DNA of 64,000 bases from Nematopogon swammerdamellus. Taxonomy: Eukaryota; Arthropoda; Insecta; Lepidoptera; Adelidae. The stretch lies in contig OX336344.1 in NCBI GenBank assembly GCA_946902875.1, forward strand, positions 18,683,791-18,747,790. Direction: 5' to 3'. A program made the translations under genes and the position numbers. The notes under the pieces were generated by a model, which did not search any database, had not been told where the DNA came from, and saw nothing but the letters and a program-made list of their open reading frames with translations. This document shows positions 52,665 through 62,396 of the stretch, piece after piece (position 1 is the stretch's first letter; every line of letters begins with the position of its first letter).

Positions 52665-53534
52665 TACCGGCCACCTTGAAACAATAATTTCAACACTACA
52701 CAAATTCACACATGAAAAACATTTACAACGAACACGCACGTGTAAACATAAACCTTTAACACATAAACACAAAACACATTTGAGTAAGCGGGTAGAGTGC
52801 ACGATACTCTTCCCACAGTATTCACACAAGTCTCTACTCTCTACCAACACCCTTTGATGGTGATCTCGTAACAAACCGCCAACAGTTGGTAGAGGCATCA
52901 GTGTCATCAGTCTCAGAGCAGGAACGAGCGAGCTCCTCACAACACGCACGAACTCTACCATTTGCTTGTTCAAGCCCTGACTATTGAAAACACTATCATA
53001 CAAGATGCGAGCAACCGCACACAACAGGTCACCGCACATCCAACTGAAACGAATACAAACACATCACGTATCGGCTTAACAGCAAAACCTACAAAACACA
53101 CTAATGTAGAACTTGAAGTTGTGCCCATCTACTTACACACACTAGAAGTAGAATGACACGAAGATATAAATTATCTACTTTGACTGCGACACACCAAAGC
53201 AGCAAAGTCACCACACCATACACAAAATAAGTTTTCAAAGCGACACACATTTTGCTTTGCAACACGAATTTGCACACACAAAATCCTGTTTCTTCCACAC
53301 ACAAACGAATACACAGTTCACTAACACGAACATGTTCAGCTTCATCTGCACTGGAAATTCCATGCATTCGCTTGATGCCACATCACACGAGGTACAGTCT
53401 CCAGGGCTGTCAGCACACATCACACGAGGCTGACGCTCCGGGCACACAACTGACTGCACCTTACATTAAAATGTTCACTTAACACTAAAATCACACATTT
53501 TTGATAAATGTTCAGTTGTCACACTCATATCACA
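52665..53534 (-). other. 3' untranslated/remnant region of the Bel/Pao-type element
   Basis: 870 bp between the gag-protease stop and the 3' LTR, rich in GTGTG on the minus strand. A Cys-rich frame (53039 down into the LTR) has CEYCGKSIVH but matches no retroviral domain. This is where RT, RNase H and integrase would normally be; about 3-4 kb is missing or was never present. Confidence 0.5.
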
Positions 53535-55301
53535 CTATTCCTTGCAGGTGAAAGCTTCATGGATTGCACATGGTTCCATCTCGGCCTTCCATTTCTCTTC
53601 AGATTTCGTTTCGCACTCATTTTTAGTCATTTCAATCTGAGAAGAGAGGTCGAGAAATGTGGAAACCTGAGGCTCAGGTACCGAATCGGTTTCCACTTTA
53701 CCTATCACTACCCAGCCGAACACACTGGCCAGGCCGATAGGGCTGTCTTCGGCACCTTCCATCCTACAATCCTGAAGTACTCGAGGATACACATCGGCCC
53801 CCAGCAACATTTCAATTGATCCTGGAGTACAGAAGGACGGGTCGGCGAGTTTTAAATAGTCCAGATGCGGCCACGGTTGCTTCTTAATCGGTGCTGACGG
53901 GATATTACCACAAATCTTCGGCAGCACCAACGCTTCCACACGCAACTCCGCATCGTCAAGACGCGACTTCAACACGCATGACACCTTGCCTTCCGCTTGA
54001 CTCACTCTCGAACCACCCAGCCCGCAGATAGGCACGTGCGACTTCGTACGACAAAGTCCTAACTTGCGCGCGCACTCACTGGTGATTAATGTGGAAGTCG
54101 ACCCGGAATCAATCAACACTCGGATCTGCATCATTTTACCGGATTCACTATTACGGCAGTTCACTACAGCCGTGCACAGTAACACAGATGCATGGGGCAC
54201 TGAATGTGTGAGTGAGACAACATCATTTTTTCCACCAGTAAAATCATCGCTCACACTCATTTGAGATGACTTACTATCACTTGTATTTTTATCAAAATGC
54301 AATAACGTGTGATGACGCCTTTCACACGTTTCACAACGCATTTCACTTTCACACGAATTCATTAAATGGTCACCAAAACAGTTAAAACACAAACCCTTTT
54401 GTTTTAATAAATTCATTCTTTTGAACGGACTCAGTTTTAGGAAATCTTTACATTTACCTAAACTGTGATTGTCACTGCTACAACACACACACTTGCTCAC
54501 ACTACAAGTTTGAGTGACAAACGCTGAATGCCTAGGTGTCACTTTACCTTTTGAACCACCCTTCGAATCACGCCGAGCATCACACACTAAAGTCGACGCT
54601 GATTCGAGAGCCTGAAACTCTTTCTCGAGGAACCGCATCAACTCATCAAACATCGGTATCGCATGATTATCTTTCAGCTGCAGTTCGAAATGCCGACGCG
54701 TCGTACTATCCAACTTATTTAATACGACATAGGACAACACGAAACTCCAACTGTCGACTTCGAGACCTAACGCCTTGAGCGCACACACATTTTCAGTCAA
54801 AACGTTTATCATTTGCTTCATTTGCTCGCAGTTAGGTTCACTCAGTGCTGGAAGAGCGAAAATCGCATCTAAATGCGTTGTGGCGATCCTACGCTTACTA
54901 GAATACCTATTCTCTAATGTTCTCCATGCTACTGAATAGTTTTGATCGTTCACCGGTAAACCACGAATCAAACTCAGCGCGTCCGAGACCACTGACACAA
55001 GTAGGTATTGGTACCGCTCAATGTTTGACAAGTTTTCATTATTATGCACTAACGATTTGAATAGGTCTGAGAAATTCGTCCATTTGGCGTAGTCGCCGGA
55101 GAAGACCGGTAACTTGATTTTCGGTAAGCTGAGATTACTTCTCCTTTGTCCATTTGAATGGGCGTTCACTACACTGGAGGCACTATTTTCCGAAGTAACC
55201 TCATTCTCACGCAAAAACACTTTTATTTTCACCATCAAATTTTCAAACCGAATACGTAAAACTTCCTCATTTTCAAAATTAAATGTTTCATCCTCCACCA
55301 A
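53535..55301 (-). CDS. Bel/Pao gag with zinc knuckles and aspartic protease
   Basis: 588 codons from an internal ATG. Order: gag domain of the DUF1759 type at about 60-210 (LPKIKLPVFSGDYAKWTNF), zinc knuckles C271-X2-C274-X4-H-X4-C284 and C305-X2-C308-X3-H-X4-C317, then a retropepsin-like DUF1758 domain with D-S-G at 398-400 (VLIDSGSTSTLI) and the closing LLGADVYPRVLQ/GWVVIGK block. It ends at CKE just where reverse transcriptase would begin. The same frame extends upstream to an ATG at 55469 but is broken by one stop at 55427-55425, so the original N-terminus (55 further codons) is now cut off. Codons are intact elsewhere. Confidence 0.88.
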   Translation of the reverse strand: MVEDETFNFENEEVLRIRFENLMVKIKVFLRENEVTSENSASSVVNAHSNGQRRSNLSLPKIKLPVFSGDYAKWTNFSDLFKSLVHNNENLSNIERYQYLLVSVVSDALSLIRGLPVNDQNYSVAWRTLENRYSSKRRIATTHLDAIFALPALSEPNCEQMKQMINVLTENVCALKALGLEVDSWSFVLSYVVLNKLDSTTRRHFELQLKDNHAIPMFDELMRFLEKEFQALESASTLVCDARRDSKGGSKGKVTPRHSAFVTQTCSVSKCVCCSSDNHSLGKCKDFLKLSPFKRMNLLKQKGLCFNCFGDHLMNSCESEMRCETCERRHHTLLHFDKNTSDSKSSQMSVSDDFTGGKNDVVSLTHSVPHASVLLCTAVVNCRNSESGKMMQIRVLIDSGSTSTLITSECARKLGLCRTKSHVPICGLGGSRVSQAEGKVSCVLKSRLDDAELRVEALVLPKICGNIPSAPIKKQPWPHLDYLKLADPSFCTPGSIEMLLGADVYPRVLQDCRMEGAEDSPIGLASVFGWVVIGKVETDSVPEPQVSTFLDLSSQIEMTKNECETKSEEKWKAEMEPCAIHEAFTCKE

Positions 55302-55469
55302 TAAAGATTCAATCTCACCCTGAACACGATAGAATTTCTCCTCCAGACTGTCTAGAGAAGCACAATATTCCCTAAATTCATTAATTGGTTTTGTATCAGC
55401 ACTGTTTAAAATACGATCTACACGTTAAATTATTTGATCACGCTGAATAATTAAATATTTTAAACTCAT
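55302..55469 (-). pseudogene. original gag N-terminus, interrupted by a stop codon
   Basis: Upstream of the intact frame the same reading frame encodes a helical leader (EFREYCASLDSLEEKFYRVQ), typical for Bel/Pao gag starts. It begins at an ATG at 55469-55467 and is broken by TAA at codon 15 (55427-55425). This is a lesion seen directly in the sequence. Confidence 0.65.
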
Positions 55470-56313
55470 TTTGATGAAACGAAAATACAAACGATAGTTA
55501 AACTTAACCCTAACTTCAGGTTAACTATAGTTGTACATCCGACCGCGCGCGACCGTTGTGTACGCGCCAGTAAACAAAATCATTTTGATTCACTTTCATT
55601 TAAATCTGCAGATTAACTTTAATCGGAGTACAGACCGCGCTCGACCACTATTAACGCGTCAGTAAACAAAATTGTAATTAACTTTGATATAAACTGCAGT
55701 TTAACTTTACTTGTATAACCGACCGCACTGCGCTAGCCTAGCGCGCGCCGGCTCAGCGCTGCGCTTGCGCCACGGAGGCGGTCCACCGACACCGACCGCC
55801 TGCGCCCACGCGTCCGACCGACCGGACCGGACCGTCCGGCCGGCGTCCTTCCGCGCGGGATTCACACGATACGTCCCGCTCAGAGACCGATCCACTAAGA
55901 TACCTATTACCGTGCATTCACTAATGAACAACCATTCCTCTCACACAGATTTCACACTATAACTCCAGAGTAATAATATATTCACTACAATACACGGCCA
56001 CACGAATAGGTATATATATATAGGTATTTATATTGAATGCACGCACAATTCAACATAAATAAATTCTGTTTTATTCACAACACAATGACGTCACAATAGT
56101 TATGGAACAAAACACCAACACTACAGCACAGTTCACTACGATACCCGACAAATCTAGACACACACTAACTAGGTACATTTGTCAGGCTATCATGTGAACC
56201 GAACTGTTTGACTCGGACAATAGGCACATTCACAAGACGGACTAACACAGGACTGTCACATAGCTCGATCGAAAGTATCACGATTCAACTATTCGGCTCG
56301 AGGACCAAATTTA

Positions 56314-56807
56314 TGTACCCTAGAAATGGACTGTAAGAAATTTCTCGCCGCAGATACTCGAACCTATGGACTTACCTCCGTCCGTGTCCAGCAGGCAGTC
56401 ACCGCCACACACCCACAACGATCTACCAGCGCAGAGTCCAGTCAGAGTTCTCCTTTCTGCACAGCACTGAGCCACCGATCGCGCGCACACAACCACCGAG
56501 CGTATTAGGTGCAAAGGCCGCGAGGACTGCCACCACGGCACACACACGACCGAGCACAAGGAACGCGTGCCTCGTCCGAAAGAGCGACAGAAAACGACTG
56601 TCGCCGCGGCTGTTGGTGCTCGGCTCGCCAAAGTCGCGGGTAGTTTTGGAAAACTAACCCATTGACACACGCACAGCGAGCCACGAGTATCGAGCACTGC
56701 GGCGGCAACGCGATAATAGACCTTATGCAGCGGGCATAAGGTCCAACACAAAAGATTCCTGGTACTTCCGAACGGCTACACACAAACACATGCAACTGTA
56801 CGGAACA
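56314..56807 (-). repeat. 5' LTR of the Bel/Pao-type element
   Basis: 494 bp, matches the LTR at 52171 base for base as far as can be read. Followed by the target duplication GTAAG and the continuation of the H-type array. Confidence 0.9.
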
Positions 56808-56892
56808 GTAAGTAAGACAAGGTGAGGCCGAAGGCCGAGTTAATGTGCGCACACCGCGGGTCACACGTCATTAGAGAAGGGGGTTAGTAGAA

Positions 56893-56962
56893 GGGGGGGG
56901 GGGGGGGGGGGGGTGGGGGGGGGATGTTATCCGTCACCCATGTCACCCATGTCACCCATGTC
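56893..56962. repeat. poly(G) tract and CATGTCACCC triplet
   Basis: 21 G, one T and 9 G in a row (56893-56923), then three 10-bp copies of CATGTCACCC-type sequence (56930-56962). Long G runs favour quadruplex formation and are prone to length error in assemblies. Confidence 0.9.
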
Positions 56963-56999
56963 AAATTAAATACTCTTTTTTATAGTGGTCTACATTATC

Positions 57000-57345
57000 T
57001 ACAGTGGCGGCGCTAGGCGCGAGGCCTTCGGCGTCCGCCGACATGGCCTCGCGCCTGAGGGGGCCTCGCAAAAATTCGTTTACCCTAGCTACTGCCTTTG
57101 GGATCGCGCGATCCCAAAAATTCTCATCAAAGTATGGTCGCACACTTTGGGCTAATTGCTTGTTGGGTTATTTATTTTATTTGTGATTGTTCATGTATTT
57201 TTTGTCAACATTTGATTAGCAATAAACATCAGTCTCATTCTATTCATAGTTTACTTTCTGACTGGGAAATGAAAGAGGACTCGCTAAGCTGATGTCGTTG
57301 ACCGACGCCTACATTTGGTCTAGCACCGCGACTGTCTATCTACAT
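57000..57345 (-). repeat. unclassified GC-to-AT repeat, no gene
   Basis: GGCGCTAGGCGCGAGGCCTT, CCGACATGGCCTCGCGCCTG and GATCGCGCGATCCCAAAAAT occur at the left and AT-rich DNA follows. A 60-codon frame on each strand is not convincing. A mobile element of unknown type is likely. Confidence 0.3.
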
Positions 57346-57349
57346 AATA

Positions 57350-57788
57350 TCATGTACGGAAAACATGAACTATTTGCATAGCCGTTTCAACCATCGAGAA
57401 TAGTTTCAACCATCGAGAATAGTTTAAACCATCGAGAATAGTTTGAAACGACATTTCATTCAGTGCGGTGGTGGTACCAACCCAGGCGGGTTAAACCCTA
57501 CCACATTTTTTTTTTTTTATGTAATCCGGTATGGGTGGCTGAGTCGAAGGGGCCAAAGCACATGCTCTAACCAGCCAATATCACCTCCGAGAAGGTAGGT
57601 GCCATACCGGTGACTTCCCTGGATAGTAAGGTAAGAAAGGAAGGGACCTACAGTTTTGCGTGGAATCCGAACCACGGTCAGCCTCCAAATTTCAAGCGGT
57701 CACCCAACCAAGTACTGACCGCGCCCAGGTGTGCTTATGCATGACCGACCGTCGTCCTACCGCACCACTGAGCTACCGAGGTTGACTA
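57350..57788 (-). mobile_element. SINE family F with nested S fragment
   Basis: F core at 57440-57505 and the 5S-like head at 57640-57788 (CAAGTACTGACCGCGCCCAG; ACTGAGCTACCGAGGTTGAC) are separated by an S 3' fragment (57506-57626: poly(T), TGTAATCCGGTATGGGTGGC to GACTTCCCTGGATAG). Three tandem copies of a 20-bp unit with CCATCGAGAATAGTTT lie at 57388-57445, unique to this copy. Confidence 0.72.
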
Positions 57789-57936
57789 ATCGAATTTACT
57801 AACTGTTGATAAAGATGACACCCTGACATGTCCGGTACTCCGGTAGCAACATCACACAGTAAAAACATCGTCGGTCGAAACGGCTATATAAATAGTTCGT
57901 GTTTTCAGTTCATTTCAGAGTACTTAGCCGACCTTA

Positions 57937-58122
57937 ATGTTTTACTTTTTCTATTTTTTATTATTTGTTGTTATATCCGCCATAATAACACATATTCTGT
58001 GAAAATTTCAACCGGCTACCTATTAGGGTTCCGAAGATACAGCAGTAGGCCAGACAGACAGACAGACAGACGGCGTAGGCTTAGTAATAGGCTTCCGTAC
58101 GGGATACGTGAACCTAAAAAAC
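57937..58122 (-). mobile_element. family L, 5' half
   Basis: TTGTTATATCCGCCATAATA, TTCTGTGAAAATTTCAACCG, GGTTCCGAAGATACAGCAGT, (CAGA)n and GGCTTCCGTACGGGATACGT. The rest of L is absent. A diverged H-type end CTAGCTGTGGCATAGCGGG follows at 58151. Confidence 0.7.
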
Positions 58123-58149
58123 AACCATAGGCGAAATAATTATTCGACC

Positions 58150-58871
58150 ACTAGCTGTGGCATAGCGGGAGGCTGGAGTGAGGCCGTAACTTCATCTTCC
58201 ATCTTCGCGGAAATCTGGGGTGCGGAGGGGGGTGGTGTGACTGAGGGAACAATGTAATAAGGTTTTATTCAAATAATTTCCAAAGTAAATGTTTCCTAAA
58301 TATTTTCTTGACATCTTGATAAATACCAACTTAAGTGAGAACCTACATTTTTATTGTGATTTTGAAATTGTATTATAATTTGTTTCTGTGATTGGATATT
58401 AAACAATCGTTTCGAGCCTAGATTAAAACGAGACGACTATTTCTCATGGACTCACTGGGTATCTACCAGAGCACCTGATCGGTTGTATTACCTGAAACAA
58501 AATTATAGACATTATTAGTTTTGTTCATTCAATTAGTAAGATAAAAGTAAACTATGAGTAAATTTAATTTACGTATGTAGGTACTATTGATATTATAATA
58601 CGAGTATAACAAATATTTCCTCTATAGAGGAAATATTTGTTACAGAACCGGTAAACTCTAGAACGCTCTCCCTGCCCATATATTTCCCCCCATGTACAGT
58701 CTCGGTTCCTTCGAGAGGGACGCGAATTATGTACATGTCAGGCCGGCAGTGCATTCGCAACCCTCGCATACGATCGAATGTCCATGAGCGTCGATAGTCA
58801 CCTTATGGGTGGCTGGTCGCCACATGTCGCGCTTTCAGTAAAAAGTAAATAAATGAATGTCGTGATTAGGG
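58150..58871. other. no gene recognised
   Basis: AT-rich to 58600. 58612-58640 has a perfect inverted pair AACAAATATTTCCTCTATAG/TATAGAGGAAATATTTGTT. 58640-58850 is GC-balanced (GGTTCCTTCGAGAGGGACGC) and may be part of an unrecognised repeat. Confidence 0.4.
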
Positions 58872-59179
58872 TTATAATCACAGAGCATCAAATACCTACC
58901 GCCCGCGCCCCCTACTAGAGGCGCCCTAAGCGATGATATTTGAAACCCAATAACCGCACGGTGAGCTGCTAGCGCTTCGTATGTGTGTGTGTGTGCTAGT
59001 ATCGACACTACACACAAAGAGGAGCAAGTTAGGCACACGCATAAAACAAATGCACACGCACAACACACATATGTAAGTCATAAGCCACGCCCACAGGCTT
59101 CAACGGCGTTGTAGAGAAATCGCGCTCACGGCGCCTCTAGTAGGGGCGGGCGCGCGCATTTGATGCTCTGTGGTTATAA
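58872..59179. mobile_element. 308-bp MITE with ~50-bp inverted ends
   Basis: TTATAATCACAGAGCATCAA and CCCCTACTAGAGGCGCC at the left match GGCGCCTCTAGTAGGGGCGG and TTTGATGCTCTGTGGTTATA at the right. The centre has a (TG)n run. An H element starts 21 bp beyond. Confidence 0.72.
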
Positions 59180-59200
59180 TTATAGTTATAATGTAGTTTA

Positions 59201-59554
59201 CTAGCTTTTGCCCGCGGCTTCACTCGCGTGAAATTCGTATTTAAAAAGAAGAAAGTAAGTAAGCTCGCTACCGTATATTTATTTCGGCGCGCGGAACAAT
59301 TCGGTTTGTGTGAGAGCCACATCTTAGAGTAACCGGAACTTTTATTTAGACTATTCTGTGTCACAATATAGTTAAATGTGCTCGTACTAAGTTTCACCGA
59401 ATTCGGATGATCGGTTTAAGAGTTATGGAGGAACAACATACATACAGAAAATATTTCTAAAAATCCTCAATTTAGTTATCATACATAGTGTCTACAAACG
59501 CAGTATCTCATAAAACAAAGTAACTTATTCCATGCCATGACCATTCCTTACAGA
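59201..59554 (-). mobile_element. H element, complete, reversed
   Basis: CTAGCTTTTGCCCGCGGCTT after A at the left, CCATTCCTTACAGA before T at the right. Interior as in 41062: GAGAGCCACATCTTAGAGTA, TTTCACCGAATTCGGATGAT, AAGAGTTATGGAGGAAC. Confidence 0.72.
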
Positions 59555-59599
59555 TTAATTATTAGTATTGATTAGCTAGGATTGTAACATAAATGGTAA

Positions 59600-59880
59600 G
59601 CTTGTTGACATTGGGCTTTTGAGAACCCATCGGTTCTCAAAATCGTTGCTTTGTCGCACCGCTAGGGTGTGGAACTGTCTCCCGGTGAGTGTTTTTCCCG
59701 AATCCTTTAACCTGGGTGTCTTCAAACGTTGTATCAACGGGCTAGACAGCCTATAGCAACAGTCCGCAAATCTGCTGGCATGGTGCCTCACTGAGCGTGG
59801 TTTCGCGAGAGAGGGGTTTTTGGCTCTGTCGACTGTACTATTGGTCCCTCGACACAGCCACCCATTTTGGTTTACATAAA
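59600..59880 (+). pseudogene. LINE 3' end with C-terminal coding remnant
   Basis: The frame reads SKSLLCRTARVWNCLPVSVF then PESFNLGVFKRCIN: the RT-AR-X-W-N-X-L-P...F....F-K motif near the end of Jockey/CR1-type reverse transcriptases. The 3' part CACAGCCACCCATTTTGGTT, TACATAAAAAAA is a polyadenylated tail. A related copy lies reversed at 63175. Confidence 0.6.
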
Positions 59881-59899
59881 AAAACACCAATTAATTAAA

Positions 59900-60755
59900 C
59901 TGAGGGAATGCAATGCTTTGAAAATTTTCGTTAATTCTTCGAAGCTTTTCTAATAGGGTCGAAAATTATTTCTACTAAGCTGGCTCGGAGGTGCCTTCGG
60001 CGCCCCTCGCAGCTAGACCCGCGGCGCTCAGCGTTGCCCTCCGGGTCTCGCTGGCTTAAGGCGGAAACAAGACTCATACCGTGCTACCCAAGCAGTGATG
60101 ATTGAAACACGAACCTTAAGCAGATGTAAATAGGTGCGAGATTCATTCTAATCGTGCGGTGGCTGATACGTCGCGTCGACGATGAACGATTGCGCGAAAA
60201 TCACACTATATATTAAATTTGACGTGTTAAAATGACATGGAAAAAAATATTTTTTTTTTAGCTACGATTGTACGGAAACATATTAGCAATATTTCTATGA
60301 GGGTTTTGCATTGAAACCATATAAGCTTCTCAAGAGAATTTAACTTGAAAGTACAATTTTCGTACTGTTCGTAATTTTTTGGATATTTATTTAACACCTT
60401 TCTAAAGTAGTAAAATATGATTGTTTGTTAAACATATATATAAACATAACATATATATTTTTAGAGATTTTTTATCTTTACCAATAGCTCAACAATTTCG
60501 TTTATAAAATTGACCTTTTGAGTCTTATTTGCGCCTTAACGGGCGTGTGCAGTGCGCGCTCGAACGGTTTCTAATATTGTTTTCCGGAAGTGGTGCCTTT
60601 TTCATTTGTGCTTGTGGTGTCCACCAACCGCTGTTTATTTTTTTTAATTTTTTTTTTATTTGTTATATTTCAGAAACGTTTGCGGATGTACGCTCAACAA
60701 CTCACGGATGTTATTATAAGAATGCATACGGGAAAAACGAAGAAATATTCATTTT
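59900..60755. other. no gene recognised
   Basis: 59975-60060 is GC-rich (GAGGTGCCTTCGGCGCCCCT; AGACCCGCGGCGCTCAGCGT). The rest is AT-rich. A frame at 60529-60888 runs into the L palindrome and is rejected. Confidence 0.35.
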
Positions 60756-60927
60756 TAGGGTTCCGTATCCGGTACGGGACTCTATTACTAAGCCTACGCC
60801 GTCTGTCTGTTCGACGGCTGTATATCTTGACGGACAGACAGACAGACTTGTACGGACAGACAGACAGACAGAGAGACAGACGACGTAGGCTTAGTAATAG
60901 GGTCCCGTACCGGATACGGAACCCTAC
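60756..60927. repeat. palindrome of two L 5' ends head to head
   Basis: Left arm TAGGGTTCCGTATCCGGTAC, TCTATTACTAAGCCTACGCC, GTCTGTCTG and right arm as its complement, ending GTACCGGATACGGAACCCTA. The arms are about 54 bp. A (CAGA)n-rich spacer contains a single TGTATATCTTGACGGACAGA core. Confidence 0.85.
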
Positions 60928-61710
60928 AAATTGACAATCTGTCAAAGGATTTCTCGCATTTGAGACTCGCGTGGGCTGGCCGCTCTATTCAGGGGTACGA
61001 GAGATCTTGTCTCATCGAATGAGAAAGTATTTTTTTTGGTAAAATAATGTTGAAGATGTTTGTTTACAAAGGCCCTTGGTTCGAGTCCTTCGTGTATTCA
61101 GGACCAAAACTGTTGACACTTAGATCCATCTTAGATGAATTATTTATTTTATTGTGTGTTTTTTATTTATTTTATGTTGTTTTATATGTCTGTTCTATAC
61201 GACAATTAATTAAGAAAGTCTGACTGTGCTATTGGAGTCACGTGTTCTTTGGTATATTTGTATTGTGTACAGGTTACTTGTTTGTGGGACACAGTTGTCC
61301 GACTGACTGGCGAGCTGCAGCCTCGGCTGCACAGCGCAGCATATATACTTTAATTAGGTAAGCTACACTATATATATATAAAATATATATGTCATATACT
61401 GTGGAACAGAACGTGTAAAATTATTCCCATTGTTATTGGCACCACCGGAATTATTTTAAAACCCCGGATCGTGGCAGTCTCTCGAGAGGTTAATTATTTT
61501 TAAGGTTTGTTTGTTTTGACATTGAAAATGTCTTTTGGTTCGTTTCAGTATAGGCCCCGATTTCACGAAAAACTGCGATCACCATAAATCTCGGTGAGTT
61601 GTGAAGATATGATATTAAAAAAAGGCTCAAAAGACGCGTATTTATGAGAGCTGTAAGGTGCAAAAAGAATTATTCGAGAAAGTAAAAAACTTACTTAAAA
61701 AGGAAGTTTT
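60928..61710. other. no gene recognised
   Basis: AT-rich with (TATA)n at 61370-61395 and TGACTGGCGAGCTGCAGCCT GC-rich spot near 61300-61330. No recognised repeat or gene. Confidence 0.4.
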
Positions 61711-62093
61711 TATTTTTTTTATGTAATCCGGTATGGGTGGCCGAGTCGGAGGGGCCAAAGCGCATGCTCCGACCAGCCAATACCACCTCCGAGAAGGTAG
61801 GTGCCATACCGGAGACTTCCCTGGATTGCTGGCTATACAGGACTAGAGGAGAACAAAACTGAGGCTGCTATGCGGCCATCTTACATGCAGTACGGTGGTA
61901 CCAACCCAGTCGGCTACAATTTTAGCCTACCACCTAGTAAGGGGCAAGGGAAGGGACTTACAGTTTTACACCGGTTCCGAACGGTGAAGCAGCAGGTGTA
62001 GGTATGCACGTAAATTTTTTCGTCAGAAAAAAACTCATTGGTACACGCCGACCGGATTCGAACCGCGGACCTCTCGCATGAGAAGCCGAACTT
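61711..62093 (-). mobile_element. SINE family S, full length, reversed
   Basis: Poly(T), TGTAATCCGGTATGGGTGGC, ACCTCCGAGAAGGTAGGTGC, GGTACCAACCCAGTCGGCTA, GGTGTAGGTATGCACGTAAA and the head CACGCCGACCGGATTCGAAC (B box), CGCATGAGAAGCCGAAC. The outer A-box part is diverged. Confidence 0.8.
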
Positions 62094-62396
62094 AACCTCG
62101 TTATCTGCCTACCTCTCTCCCTGTATCATACATAAACAACTGCACTCGAGATGCCCAGGGGAAACAATGGACAGAGACTGCAAGGCCGGAAACTGGAGGA
62201 CTGTCAGAATAACTCAATTTAAATGCAAAGAGCCGAGCCGCTCGGGAGTAGAAACGAGCAGGTTTTTTGGCAAAATCTCCAAAGCGGTCGGCGCACACTT
62301 CAATACAATAAACAATAAACAATAAACATGAAGGTTGGCCAGACATAAATGAAATTTCGGAAGCGAAGTCCAAAATGGGGCCGAATATTCGTTCGT

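Larger units (their letters stand above)
52171..56807 (-). mobile_element. Bel/Pao-type LTR retrotransposon, lacking RT/RNase H/integrase
   Basis: 4637 bp with two 494-bp LTRs (TGT...ACA on the plus strand) that appear identical, flanked by GTAAG duplications (52166-52170, 56808-56812). Internal region 52665-56313 carries one gag-protease ORF. A TGGTCCTCGAGCCGAA stretch (56307-56292, minus strand) six bases inside the 5' LTR could be the tRNA primer site. AAGGTGGCCGG next to the 3' LTR is a weak polypurine tract. No YXDD reverse transcriptase or HHCC integrase frame exists, so the copy cannot move without help. Identical LTRs imply recent insertion. The 5' leader (about 55530-55740) has imperfect ~90-bp repeats (GACCGCG...CAGTAAACAAAAT). 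Confidence 0.9.

Noticed and set aside
52177..53039. 143- and 225-codon frames at the Bel/Pao LTR
   Set aside because: The 143-codon frame is present identically in both LTRs, and the longer one crosses from internal region into LTR; neither shows a domain.
60529..60888. 119- and 114-codon frames ending in D-R-Q-T-D repeats
   Set aside because: They run into the CAGA/GTCT microsatellite of the L palindrome; low complexity and no homology.
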